64,000 nucleotides of DNA from Pomphorhynchus laevis (Eukaryota > Acanthocephala > Palaeacanthocephala > Echinorhynchida > Pomphorhynchidae): assembly GCA_012934845.2 (NCBI GenBank), contig WNNJ02002553.1:62001-126000 (forward strand), given 5' to 3'. The first letter of the stretch is position 1, and every line of letters begins with the position of its first letter. The notes below the pieces were generated by a model. It was not told the DNA's origin. It saw only the letters and a list, made by a program, of their open reading frames with translations, and searched no databases. Both the position numbers and the translations under genes were made by a program. This document shows positions 19,075 to 34,000 of this stretch, piece by piece.

Positions 19075-22000
19075 CTAAACGTATAACGTTAACTCAATAA
19101 TCTGCATTATTGCTGATTAAAAATAATATCTATTAATAAAAATTTCTCTTCTTAGCAAAAAATAACACATTTGAAGTTTCGGTCACAATTCCTCTTCCCA
19201 ACATAGCAGCGGGACCAAATATATTATAATGACGTATTTTCTTTGATAAAATGTGATTAATTAATATATCTAATTCTAATACAGAGTATATATTTTAGTT
19301 GATCTACCTTTGCAGTCAAATAACTGCACATGTATAATTTAAGTTTAATTAAAAAAATATTTATTAAATTTATTTAATAAATTTAATAAATAAATTTGGT
19401 AAATTTATTCTTAATATTTTGTTGATTTATATATTAAATTATTTTGAAGAAAACCAATATCATTACATATTGTTACAATTCTTAAAATTTCATTATTTAA
19501 TGTATTATATTTTATATTATATGGTATGCATGAATGCTCATGCAAAAATATGTTTCTTGTGAATTTAAATATGTCATCTTTACGATATAAATTAATAGTA
19601 GTTTTAATTGATGTTAATTTAATGCTCATATCAAGATATATACTTCCTTTATCATTAATATTTGTTTTGTTAAGAATAAGGCTTTCTGGATAAATGTGCT
19701 CACTAATTGAATAAAAATTATTAGAATTAAATACACATATATCATCAATGTATCGAAACATATATTTCATATATTTATATTGTTTAGATTTAGTTTTTAC
19801 ACAGTTATGAACAAATTCATATTCTATAAAGCTTAAAAACAAGTCAGCTATAAGTGGGCTACTATTACCACCCATTGGAACATTTTTTACTTGTCTAAAT
19901 ATATATGTCCCTACTTTTAAATAATTTTGATTTATCAAAATATTTAAGGATTCTCTTAATTCAATGTTATCCATATATTTATATTTACTTGATTGTTTAA
20001 TTTTTGTAAGATAGGCGTTTTAATTATTATAACATATATATGTATATATTTTTCCGAATATAAGATTAATTAATTTTACTAACGCTTCTTTACACTCTAT
20101 CTGCTAAATCTAGATTTGTATAAAGCGTTTTATTAATTATTTTAAATAATTATTCCTTTTGTGAGTTCTTTTTTTTGTAGAATTCATACTAAATTGCCTT
20201 ACTCTATTTTTGTAAGAAAATAGAATTTAATTGATTTTAATTTATTTATTTTATTGATTTTTATTGATTTTATTTAATTTAATATGGCAAATACCATTGT
20301 TATTATCGTAATATTTTGCAGGTCAATTCTAACCTAAATATCATAACTTTTAAAAAATATAGCTTTTTAAATAAATTTTTCAAATATGAACAGCTTAAAT
20401 TCCTTTTCTACAAGGAATCACGAGATAGTTATCATAATCATCAAGATGATGTAGATAAAATTGCTAAAATAAAGTAAAATTACCTTAAAGATTGAGAAAT
20501 CTTCGAGCACACTATTCATCAAATAGGTGTGTTGCAGAGCAATTAGCTTAAGAATGAAGTGCGTCAAGTATTCACAAATGGGAATGTTTTCAAAATAGTA
20601 TATCCATTTTGCTGCTTCACTCATTGCATATTCATCCTAAAAATAATACATCACTTATCTATGAATCTATAAAATATAAATTATTAATTCCATAAAGTAA
20701 TGAAATGTAGTGATTAGAATAATGGCTAAGCGGAATATATTATTCACCGAATCCCGTTCGGTTACGATGCACTGCTGTCGGATTTAATTTGATTAAAATA
20801 GCCTGGAACATCGTATCGTAGAAATACCAACCTCGGCTTTAAAAATATTCATAAGGCCTGGAGCCATCATCCATTCGGATATGTGGAAAGGATATTCTCA
20901 GATCGAGTCTATCTCTGAAAGTGGTTATATCCACAGACAGGTCAACCATTGAAAAGAATTTGTTGCCCCAGATGGCACTCACACTCAAACAGTGGAATGT
21001 ATGTGGTTTGATATAAACATACTTAACAAAAGAGAGTGTGGAACTTCCAGAAAAATGGTGGATTCATATCTTATCGAAGACGAAGTAGGAAAATAATACT
21101 GCTACAAAGGAAAGTGGTGGGGTAAGTAGGAAAATGGAAATAGATTAGGGAGCGAATGGTTGCAAAGACATGGTAAATTGGTTCGAGGATACGTCTTTAA
21201 AAAAGCGGTTAGAGAAAAGCATTTGGAATGAGTGGAAAAATGGAAATAAATGAGGAGCTAATTGTTGCAGAGGCAGAGGAGGCAAATTGGGCACGGTACA
21301 TCTTAATACCTCCTATCAAGGGAGCAAACAAAGATGGAAAATGAATCATTAGGTTTAATAGCTGTAGACAAAGAGAGAAAGAAGAAAAATTATTCAAAAG
21401 AGGATAAAAGGGGACAAAAATGGCAACGGGTGCAAAAGGGGGCAAAAGAAGGGCAAGGGTGCGAAAGGAGGCAAAAGGATGGCAAGAGGCGCAGAAGGTT
21501 AAAATAAAAAACGAAAGGGTTAAAATGGCAGAAATTGAAAAAAGAGGTACGAAACATAACAAGAGGGATAAAATGAGGCAGACGTGGACTGATGAAGGGA
21601 CTGCTGAAGGGACTGCTGAAGGGATAAAATGAGGTAGACGTGGACTGCTGAAGGGAAATGTTGCAAAATTTGTATGATGATTGTCGAGAAGGAAAAGTGT
21701 AAGGGAGGGTAAATTTTTAATGAGATTAAAAGAGGATAATAGTGGGGATGTAAATAAAGAAGGATATGAATGTCAATGGGAAATGGTGAAATCAGAGACA
21801 TGTCCGTTGTTTATTATTTAAGCTCTGAAATGTGTCTTGCACGATTTTAGATTTTTGCCTTAAAAATATAATTTTTAAATTATGTAATTTAAATTGTTTT
21901 TTAATTTTAAATTACAATATTTTACACTATTAATCGATTTGAATAAAAAAATTTATTGAGGTATTTTTAAAATTTCTGTATCAAAAGCTGATGAAACATT

Positions 22001-25000
22001 GTTGGGTATTAATGGTAAATTTCGAGCTATTTTGAATTTAAATTATAATTTTTACTAAAAATTAAATGTAACTTAAAATTGCTAAAACGTCCCAAACCAA
22101 TCTGTGTCGTATATTTGTGTCATAAATGAGACCGTATAATGTGGTTGTCAAAATTTTTATAAGTTTTGCTTATATGGTTTTTATTTTATTTTTTATAATT
22201 AAAATCAAATTTTTCCCTTAACTAGAAGCTTATCTATAAAAATATTTAATACTTGAAACAGTCAGTGAAATCAATATTTTGAAAACATTCATTTGTAAAC
22301 AGCAAAAATATGCCGAATTAGAAATAATTTAGAGTTAGCACAACCATCCGAAATATGGGCGAAATTCTCAAATAACAGGACGTGATGACAATGTTAGCAG
22401 ATATTACAAAGCAGAAATTTAAATGAAATAAATCAGATCAGCTAACTGTATCTACTTATTTTATAAAAAAATAATAAATAAACTACCTTTAAAAATAAAT
22501 TAATTAATTATTAATAAATTAATTATGAATAATTATATATAATTATTCGAAATAATTATTAAAGTAATTTCGTAACAGAATATAAAATCAAAATTTATTA
22601 ATTTCAAAATTAATCAGATCAGGTAACTTAGTCTACGTATATTAAATCATTTATAAATTAAAAATAATGATAAATAAAAATAAAATAATAAATAATTAAA
22701 AAATAATAAAAAATTCTAAATAATTAATAATTTTTATAAGTTCGTCGTTATTTTAATATGACGAAATAAATAAATAAAATTTAATATTTTATAGTTATAT
22801 CAAAACTTCAATTATATATCAAAAGTTTATATCAAAACCACATAATAAAAATTATAATATGTGTTAATTATAATTTACATAATATTTTTTACATATTTTA
22901 ATGGCATATTCATTAATATAGAAAAAAGTTTCTTTTATATAAGATTTTAATAAGTAGTTTTGTAGGTGTAGATCAGGCAGAGCTAAATTTAGTGCGATTG
23001 TTTGTTGGTTGAAAGAATATTAATTAATAGTTATCTTAAATTGTTATTTAATTATAAATGCTTGTTATAAGATTTTTTATAACTTATATCAACTAAAAAT
23101 AAAAAATTGAAATTTAAAATAAAAGTTAATTTTTATGAATTGACTAATAAATAACAGACGATTTATCTGAATAGTATGAGAGGTCATCAAGAGGAAGTGT
23201 TATGTAATCAGGTTTCGACCCATATTCATCGGTATTTATTCAGTATTAATGTTATTAATTAACTGAAGGAATATTAATATTCCTTAATACTTTTTGATTA
23301 TATTCTAATTGCATTAACCCTAACTGACCTACTTCACTTTCTACTGTCATTTTCTACTTGAAAAACTTAATTCACAACATAAAATCTCCGGACCGTTCCT
23401 CGACAAATTACATCATATGTTGTTGCCAAATGAAATGTGAATTTTTGATATTGTGCCCTTCTCCCCTCCAATCACTAAACATAAATTAGTTATGAAAGTG
23501 GACCCACTAAGTATGCGTCTTTACTTTCTGTTTGTTAGAGATGTACCAGCTTGATTGCAATCGACAACCCCCACGTCGAAATCCTTCTCTTCGGCAACGA
23601 CCTTAATATTTTCTTATTATACTCTAAACGCATAAGCCCTAGCTGATCGACTTCACTTTATAATGTTTCAAAAACGGATACAATGTCAATATAAAAAGAC
23701 TAAAGTCATCAAATATAGCCGTGGTGGTCGCCTTGCTAAGTACAATAAACTTTCATTAAATTGCATATCCATAAGATTCATCAACTCTTTTAAATATTTA
23801 GGTGTTCATCTTATCTTAAAATGGTCATTTCGACTTCACTTAGAACAAAACGTAATGTCGGTCACATACTATATGAAAACTTTCAACTTCATCCTTAAAC
23901 GGCCCTTTCAATTCTTTAATGTTATACTAGAACCCGTGATAACTTACACCCTACTTGTAATATAATATTATCTTTCAATAATCAACTTCAAGCAATTAAA
24001 TGTTTGTGAATGACATTTCATCAAAAGAGCCCTTGTATTATCATCCCAAAATACATTCAACTACTTTTGTAACTATGACCTCTATCAATAAAATTATCGA
24101 CAACATATTCGTCTCCCTGAAACACTCGCATTCAAATAACACATAGAACAATTTAAACCTAATCGTTTTGCAACCAACCACGAATTAATAGCATCCGCAA
24201 CTTGTTTGCAACTACTAGTATATAAATTACACAAATAAGATCAGGTAATATAAGATTTTAAATAATTTATATAATAATTTATACAATTTATATTTAAATC
24301 AAGTATTTAAATAAAAGTCAATTTTTATGAATTGACTAATAACAGACAATGTATCAGAATAAGGATTGAAGGTCATCAGCAGGAACTACTGTGCTATCAG
24401 GTTTCGGCCCTATTCCACTATCCTACATTGTAACGAGGCCAAGTAGCTAATTACGTATTTCCTCTGATGAAATTTGATTATCTAGTGTATCTTATTCCAA
24501 TACAAAGTATATTATTTATTTTCCATCCATAAAACTTTTCCGCTTAATGTCTTTATGCCTTTGTTTATATTCAGTACAATCCATTTTTAATTAATTATCA
24601 AATCAGTTAACGTGTGTACGTATTTCATATTATATACAAATTAAACATAATGATAAATACAATTTAAATAATATTTTATATAATTTATATTAATATAAAG
24701 TTAGAATCTAAAATAAAATCAATTTTTATGAATTGACTAATCAATAACAAACGATGTATCAGAATAAGGAATAGAGGTCTTTGAAGGAACTGTTATGTTA
24801 TCAGGTTTTTTTGACCCTTGATAGTATCTTACACCTCCTAAAAGAGGTGCAAGGTTCTTTCCACAAAATCGATATGCTCAGTATTATATCGTTATTATGA
24901 TGCTTTACGCTCATAAAATGTTATGAGTCGTGAGTCCATAGAGACTCTCCAAACGAATGATCGATTAGAACATCGGGATTTAATCCATACAGTTTGGTTA

Positions 25001-28000
25001 AAGACCAGTGTCAAATATATTTCAACGTCAACATCAACCTATACACCTCTGTTTCTTGTAAACAAGCTACCTCGGTAGCTTGTTTTGTTAATAGTGCTAG
25101 ATAATAGTGGTTTTATTTTACGCTATATAGTGACGGATGTCAATGACAATTTAGACGGTAATTCACCACTTTATTAACTTTAACTTCAATTGTCTAGTTG
25201 ATAAAAGTTTGCAGTTGACAGGTCATCATTCCACAAGCATAATTGACCGTATTGAAAGATCAGTAGATACATAGTGTAATTTTTTATATAAAATGGCTAC
25301 AAGTTCTTGAAAAATTGGCTACAATTCCTTTGAAAATAAGCTACAATTTCTTTGAAAATGGGCTACAATTCCTTGGAAGATGGGCTACAATTCCTTTGTA
25401 AATAGGTTGTAATTCCTTAGAAAATTGGCTACAATTCATTTGAAGATGGACTACAATTCCTTTGAAAATGGGCTATAATTCCTTTGAAGATGAGATCTAC
25501 AAGTCCTTGAAAAATTGGCTACAATTCCTTTGAAGATGATCTACAATTCTTTGGAAAATGGACAACAATTCCTTTGAAGACGGGCTACAATTCCTTTGAA
25601 GATTGGCTACAATTCCTTTGGAAAATGGGCTACAATTCCTTGGAAAATAGGTTATAATTTCTTAGAAAATTGGCTACAATTCATTTGAAGATGGACTACA
25701 ATTCCTTTGAAAATGGGCTATAATTCCTTTGAAGATGAGATCTACAAGTCCTTGAAAAATTGGCTACAATTCCTTTGAAGATGGGCTACAATTCTTTGGA
25801 AAATGGACAACAATTCCTTTGAAGACGGGCTACAATTCCTTTGAAGATTGGCTACAATTCCTTTGGAAAATGGGCTACAATTCCTTGGAAAATAGGTTAT
25901 AATTCCTTAGAAAATTTGCTACAATTCATTTGAAGATAGACTACAAATCCTTTGAAAATGAGCTATAATTCCTTTGATGATGAGATATACAAGTCCTTGA
26001 AGAATTGGCTACAATTCCTTTGAAGATGGGCTACAATTCTTTGGAAAATGGACCACAATTCCTTTGAAGATTGACTACAATTTTTTTGGAAAAAGAGCTA
26101 CAATTCTTTGGGGAATGGGCAACAGTCATTAGAAAATGGGATACAATCTCTTGAAGATGGGGTACAATTCTTTGGAAAATAAGCTACAAGTCTTTGTGAA
26201 AATGCGTTAATGATTAATTTAGATTAATTAGACTAATTTAATTGTATTAATTACTGTAATTTTGATAAATTGAGCTAAGAAATTTAAAATACTAAATATT
26301 TTGAATAAAGCTAAAATAAATATTTGGATACATATTCGTTTGATTAAATGTACTAAATTGTAAAATAATTATTTAAACTATGGAGCCATGTACAAATTCT
26401 ACATGTGACGATCACACATAAAAGCTCAAATTTGTTGATCAAAACTAAATAAAACAGTTTGATGAAGACGTGGGATCAAGGAAAAAATAATGCCATATGG
26501 CATTATTTTTTTGATTTTAAATCATTAAAAATATAGGTATATAAAGAAAAAAGTTGTATATCCATTCAAAATCAAATTAACATTGAAGATCTAGAGGAAG
26601 CGATTATAAAAATGAGCGAAAAAGAGAGATTACAATGGGTATTCGATAACAATATTTTCAAAACAAGTTATATTCGCGATGAATGCAAGGTTGAATCAAA
26701 ATTGGAAAAATGCAAGAATTCTTCTGATGGTAATGTCTGGAGGTGTTACACACATCAATGTATTAAGCGTCATGAAAGATTTTCCCACCCTTTCCCCCTT
26801 TCCCCTATTCCCCCTTGATCCAAATGTCGGATCAATTAATTATATAAAAATTTTTATTTTATTAAATTAAATATAATTATATTAAATAAAATTTTAATAT
26901 AATAAATTTTAATAAATGTTTGGACATTTATTTTTCTTTGATGCTTATTTGGCATTTTTTTCCTTGATCAAAAATGTAGTATTATTCTTCATCATCAAAT
27001 AACTTCCCTTTGTTTGAAAGCAGCTCTTTCGTGCGTTTGAATGGTGTTTCGGCTTTTCATTGAATTACTAGTGCATTACCATAAATTCATATCATATTGT
27101 CCGAATTATCATATTATTAGAATAATGTGATGAAGGTTCATTAATATTCCTTCGTAATACTGAAGGAATACCGAGGAATAGGGGCCGAAACATACGTTAT
27201 GAGCATGTATTTGTCCCAGCTGTTATATTGGGTCGAGTAATAATGGTTGAAATCTGATAACATAGCAGTTCCTCCTGATGACCTCTATTCGTTATTCTGA
27301 TAAGTCGTCTGTTATTTATTTGTCAATTCATAAAAATTGACTTTTATTTTAAATTTCAATTTTTTATTTTAACTTGATATAAATTATAAAAATCTTATAT
27401 TATTATAAAATCATATTCTGTAAAAATTACATGGTGCCATCTAATTTGTTGCTTTGATTAAAAAGTTATCCACACGAGAAAATTTCTTTTGTATAAATTT
27501 TTAAAACGTCTCTGTTATACACAGTAGCCCTTTTCAAGATAGTAGTTTACTAATTTATTCGAATACATAGTCTGTTATTTATTATTCAATAAACGTACTA
27601 AAACTAGCAATTATTAAAAATCGGAAATTTATTGTTCTCTGATTATTAATCAATGTTTTATTTGACTAATGATTATTGATTATTAATCAACGCTTTATTC
27701 AGTTAATACTTTATTAACCGAATGGGATAATGAATTAAAATTTATTTAAAATGTTAGTAAATCCTAAAGATTACTAGCGATGATCATTTTAGGATAGATT
27801 TATAATGTACCAAAACTAGCATTTTTTATTTATAAATAATTTAATATACGTAGGCTCAGTTACCTGATCTGACTAATTTTGAAATTAATAAATTTTGATT
27901 TTAAATTCCGTAATGAAATTATTTCAATAATTATTTCGAATTGTTACAATGATGTTCGCATTTGTAAATAACATATGAAAATATGCAGTCAACTTACATT

Positions 28001-31000
28001 ATTTTTTCCTTTTAGCGAATCCAATCATTAAATAATTTATAAATAAACTTATTGTTTAATTATTTGAATTTTATTTTGCATTATTTTTAATTTATAAATA
28101 ATTTAATATACGTAGAATCAGTTAACTGATCTGAATTGTCAATGAAAACCAAATGAAACTCCCGATTAAAATTCTTATATGTTGCAAACAAAGTTTAGAG
28201 TTTTCTTACTCACGTCGACTTTCTCTAAAACACACTTGCCAAATGAACATAGCTTGGTTGAGCAAGTCAGTGCTCCGTAATCTAGCAGCGACTCAAATCT
28301 GGAAGAATTAAATTTGTGGAAAAGTAATCTTTAAATGTAATGGCAACTTACACGCTCTTACTACCGAACACGATTTCGTTCGTTATTGATTCAATAAAAT
28401 TACTTGGATCGACCTAAACATAAAAGTGCTTATTATTAGTGCTAATATAATTTATAGAAAGCAAATTTTAAATATTTGATTTAAATATTAATAAATTAAT
28501 TAATTAAGAAATAATTAATTAATTTTTATTTGTTTTTCTACAAATTATAGTGTGCAGTATTGGAAAAGTAATCTTTAAATGTAACTGGAAACTTACACGC
28601 TCTTACTACTGAAAACAATTTAAAAGTTTAAAAAAATTAACTTTTTACGTTGTATTTTTTATCAAAAGGAATATAAGAAATACGATAGGTAAACTAAGAA
28701 CGTGATGTTTTCTAAAAATTTATTTTATATCTTTCTAAATGCAGGAAGCTACTTAAAGTTCCGAGCACTGAAGCAGCATTTTCGATTTGTATTGCCTGGC
28801 TAATCAATTAATTTAATTGATTAATTTGATTAATTAATTTAATTACAAAATTCTTAATGTTGATAAAGTATAATTTATGTATTAATTATACAAATTATAT
28901 AAGTATACTAATTTAAGTATTAATTCCTAAAATAAGGTATAAACTCCTACCACTATTAGGACGAAAAATTTGTAATTATAATAAAGAATTAAAATCAATA
29001 TGTAACGATAATATTAAAAACATAATGGAAACAGAATGCAATTGTAAAAGTCTTAGTTTTGATAAAATAAATGAACATATATGTACCCATAATCTAGAAT
29101 TAATTAAAAATTGTGAATTAAGAAAGCTGCTATCAAAAGGGTATAAATATAGATTAAATAATAACAAAAATAAAATTTACAGTTCGTTATATAATAACTA
29201 AATGATTACTTTAGTAAGCTGATTAATAGGGAAAGCTCGAATATATCTAAGATAAACATTTGGAAAGATTATATATTTGATAAAATTAAAATAAAATGAA
29301 AATAACAAACAATTATAAAATGAAGGATCAAATTAATTAAGATATGTATACAGAACTTACCAAATTAAAGGATAACTATATAATAACAACTATTGATAAA
29401 GCTAGTAATAACTTTGTCTTCATATGCAAAAAGCTTTATTATGATATACTGATGAAAGAGGTTAATTCTAATGATTTAAATATAAATCCAACATATAAAT
29501 GTAGTGATTTAAGTTTAGAAACAATTATTACAAGTCATTGTTATGTAATAGATAAAAAGGGTATAAAAATTGAATCAGATAATAAAACTATACCTATATT
29601 ATATTGGAATCCAAAATTACATAGAAATCCAATAAAACCTAGGTTCATATGTAGTGCTTTTTAATGTAGATTAAAACCACTTTCTGTTTATATGAATAAA
29701 ATAATTAAAGTAATTAAGACACAAATAAATTAATCTTATATTTTGAAAAGATAATAAATAATATAACATATTATCATATAACGCATATAACGCAAATCAA
29801 ATAAAAATTAAACCATCAAGTATAAATCCATATAAATATATGGATAAAATTGAATTATTAGAATCCTTAAATATTTTACTAAATCAAAATTATTTAAAGG
29901 TAGATACATCTATATTTAGACAAATAAAATGTGTTCCAATTAGAGGTAATAGTAGCCCAATTACAGGACTTATTTTTAAGCTTTATAGAATATGAATTTG
30001 TTTATAACTGTTTAAAAAATAAATCTAAATTATATAAAGATATATAATATATGTTTCGATATATTGATGATATATGTGTATTTAATTCTAATAATTTTTA
30101 TTCAATTAGTGAGCACATTTATCCAGAAAACCTTATTCTTAACAAAACCAATATTAATGATAAAGAAAGTTTATATCTTGATATGAACATTAAATTAACA
30201 TATATTAAAACTATTATTAATTTATATCGTAAAGATGACATATTTAAATTTACCATAAACATATTTTTGCATGAGCATTCATGCATACCATATAATGTAA
30301 AATATAATACATTATATAATTAAATTTTAAGAATTGCAACAATATGCAATGATATTGGTTTTCTTCAAAATAATTTAATATATAAATCAACACAATAATA
30401 TTAAAAATAAATTTAAAATCATTAGCGGAAAATTTTTATGAATAATAAATAATATACTTTGTATTAGAATATGATACATTTATATAATTTCAAATTTAAT
30501 TTGAGGAAATACGTCCTTAGCACGTATTTGACCCCGCTGCTATGTTTGGTAGAGAAGTTAGGGCCCAAATCCTGATAGCATAGCAGTTCCTCATGATAAC
30601 CTCTAATCCGTATTTTGATACAACGTCTATTATGTATTAGTCTATTCATAAAATGACTTTAATTTGAAATTTCAATTTTTTATTTTAACTTGATATGAAT
30701 TATAAAAATCTTATAACGATTATTTATTTTATTATTTAATTATTAAATTTTGATTTAGCATTATTATGTTTTGCTTATTTTATAATTAAATACGTAAACT
30801 TAGTTTGCTGATTTAATTAATTTAATTTCCCAACGAGGCATCTCGACTATCGGATAAAATGGAATGTCCAAGCAATGAGGCTTGCAGGTCAACTTCGAAC
30901 TTTTTCACTCAGTGGCTTCTAGACGGCAGTCAAGCAAATCACACTTTCAGCGCGAATCGTCTAAAATACGGACAAACACAGTCAAGCAGCAAGCTCGATA

Positions 31001-34000
31001 CACGTAGATCAAGATAACTCTAGTTTATCATATGAATCCGTGTATGAGCAAGCATAACGTTACGTAGGAGTGCCATTATTCGTATCGATTCCGACCGATA
31101 ATTTAAAAAATCTTTTCTCTGTCAAAGATAATGTACAAATGTTGGTTTACAAAAATTTTGATGACTTAGAGGCAGTAATGGAAGAAAATGCAACGTATGA
31201 TACAGTTAAAAATTTTGTGAAATCCAATATTGTTCAGTTGCTCTTAAATTTTTATGATGAAGATGCTAAACTTATGTTTGATATTAAAGTGAACGTTCCC
31301 TTATTTGCGGAAATTCATCTAATTCGCTGAACACAAGTAAAAAGGATATTATTGATAAATACAGAAATGTTGTGTTGGAAACCGCAAAGTCATTTCGTGG
31401 GACAGTTGCATTCGCTTATATTGATAGTGACCTGGAAGATCATTCACGGATATTTGAGTTTTTCGATTTAACTGATACCCAATTACCGGTCATTCGTCTT
31501 ATCAAGATTAAGGGCGATTTGATTAAGTACAAGTATGACAATGAGAATGAAATAAGCGCCGTTAATCTAACGCATGTCGTTCAAAAGTGTTTAGATAACA
31601 AAATTGAGCCTCACTACAGATCACAGAAGTTGCCGGAGGATTATAACAATGGTCCAGTCAAAACTCTTGTACAGCGCAATATCATTTCTGTATCACATGA
31701 TCCATCATAAGCTGTTTTAGTGGAATTTTATGCACCCTGGTGTGGTATGTGCATGCGTTTGGAACCTGCGTACAATTTGCTCGATACACATTTCGAAAAT
31801 CTCTCAAATGTCTTCGTCGCTAAAATTGATGCTACACTTAACGAAATACCTTCTATCCCTATTCGCAGCTTACCAAGAATTATGATATTCCCAAAAAGTG
31901 AAAATATTCAGCCAATTGTTTGTGGCGGAAATCGTACTTTAGAAAGTTTTATCATGTTTATTGAAACTGAAGGAATATCAGGATCAACAATTGTGGACAA
32001 GGATAAATCCATACCAACTGTTGAAAAGGAGTCAGTAGCAGTTCCAGCAAAAGAAGAATTTAATTAAATATTTTCCTGAATCTACATGTTACTATCTAAT
32101 ATATCGTATTTGTTAAAAGAGAATCAAAATATCACAATATTATAATACAATTTAATATATCACATTTAATTATCACAATACAATTTATATTTATATCAAG
32201 TTAAAATTTAAAATTGAAATTTAAAATAAAAGTTGATTTTTTATAAATTGATTAATAAATAATAGGCGATGCTTCAGAATAAGGATTAAAGGTATGCAGG
32301 AGGATCTGCTAAGTTGTTAGGTTTCGACCCCTATTCATCTACCTAACATAGCATGCAGGGCAAAGTACACGCTTATTAAGTATTTTTCCAAATATTTGAA
32401 GTCTTTATTAATATTAAGTCATAATTTTGACTTATAAATATATGCACTAACCAAATTATAAATTATAAATTATATAAATTAACAATGTATAAAAACACTT
32501 ACAGATCATCTAACTTAGTCTACGTAGTTTATATTATTTATAAATTAAAATAAAAAAAGAAATAATAAAATAATAATAATTAATAATATAAGATTTTATA
32601 TAATAGATATTTATATTAATATAATAAAATCGTTGTGTGGTGGATTCGGTTGGCGAATATTAGTTACCGCCCACACCAAATATAAAACACATTAATTGTG
32701 TAATTTGGTATATAAGCCAAATATAAACAAGCATTTCGGCGACAAGGAATCAACAGAAGCAGTAAAAGGACCGAAACATGAAATGTAGGCGTGGGATTGC
32801 TGCTAATGGGTCCACCCACGCTGATTGTAGTGTACAGTGATGCTGATAGGATTTAAACAACTACACGCGGATTATATCAAACCGACCAGTTAAGAATAAC
32901 GGCTCGTGTATGCAATATTCACAATAGTAAAAAGACAGCTTACGGTTTACTGTCCAGTGAACATTTTGTATAAGAACGGAATAAAAAATCGGTGTGGTGG
33001 ATTCGAATTGTGAATATTAGTTACTGCCCACACCAAATATAAAACAAATTAATTGTGTAATTTGGTATATAAGCCAAATATAAACCAGCATTTCGGCGAC
33101 AAGGAATCAGTAGAAGCAGTAAAAGGACCGAAACATGAAATGTAGGCGTGGGATCGCTGCTAATGGGTACACCCACGCTGATTGTAGTGTACAGTGATGC
33201 GGATAGGATTCAAACAACCACACGAGGATAATATTAAACCGACCAATTAAGAATAACGGCTCGTGTATGCAATATTCACAAAAGATAAAAGACAGTTTAC
33301 GGTTTACTGTTTAGTGAACATTTTGTATAAGAACGGAATAAAAAATCGGTGTGGCGGATTCGAATTGTGAATATTAGTTACCGCCCACACCAAATATAGA
33401 ATACATTAATTGTGTAATTTGGTATATAAGCCAAATATAAACCAGCATTTCGGCGACAAGGAATCAGCAGAAGCAGTAAAAGGACCGAAACACGAACTGT
33501 AGGCGTTGGCTCACTGCTAATGGGTCCACCCACGCTGATTGTAGTGTACAGTGATGCGGATAGGATTCAAACAACCACACGAGGATAATATTAAACCGAC
33601 CAATTTTATTTTCAATTTTATTTAAAATTGAAATTTAAAATAAAAATCAATTTTTATGAATTAAATATCCAAATAAGGATTATGTATCATCAGGACGAAC
33701 TGCTGGTGCTTTGAAAACACACTGATGTTTCATTATGTGTGTGCAAATTATTAAAGATTGTCTTTCAGAAACATTAAACAATATATATTTTATAAAATCT
33801 TGGTGTATATTAATTAAATATTTGACAAATAATTTGACAAAGTCATAATTTTATTTATAAATGTGGAGAGTGAGTAAAAGCATTTGAATGCTTAACAATA
33901 TAAGATCAAAATTAAATGCTTACTGTAAGCTTGATTACGAATATGGGAGCATCACAATCTGCTGTAAAGCATTCGCTCAATTCTGAAAAGCAATTTATAG

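Noticed and set aside
21209-21801. Minus-strand Phe/Leu/Pro-rich frames around 21.2-21.8 kb
   Set aside because: Explained by pyrimidine bias of that strand. Hydrophobic only through composition.
30470-30730. Hammerhead ribozyme in the PLE-associated repeat (GAAAC near CTGATGA)
   Set aside because: Boxes occur in the order GAAAC then CTGATGA with no room for helix I and no compatible UH site. Only simple hairpins can be supported.
31070-32067. PDI pieces as three functional genes
   Set aside because: They are consecutive parts of one retrocopy broken by a frameshift and a stop.
32632-33605. 357-bp repeat as a hammerhead satellite or tRNA-derived SINE
   Set aside because: CTGATTG is not a valid core box, pairing of helices fails, and only a B-box-like motif without an A box is seen.
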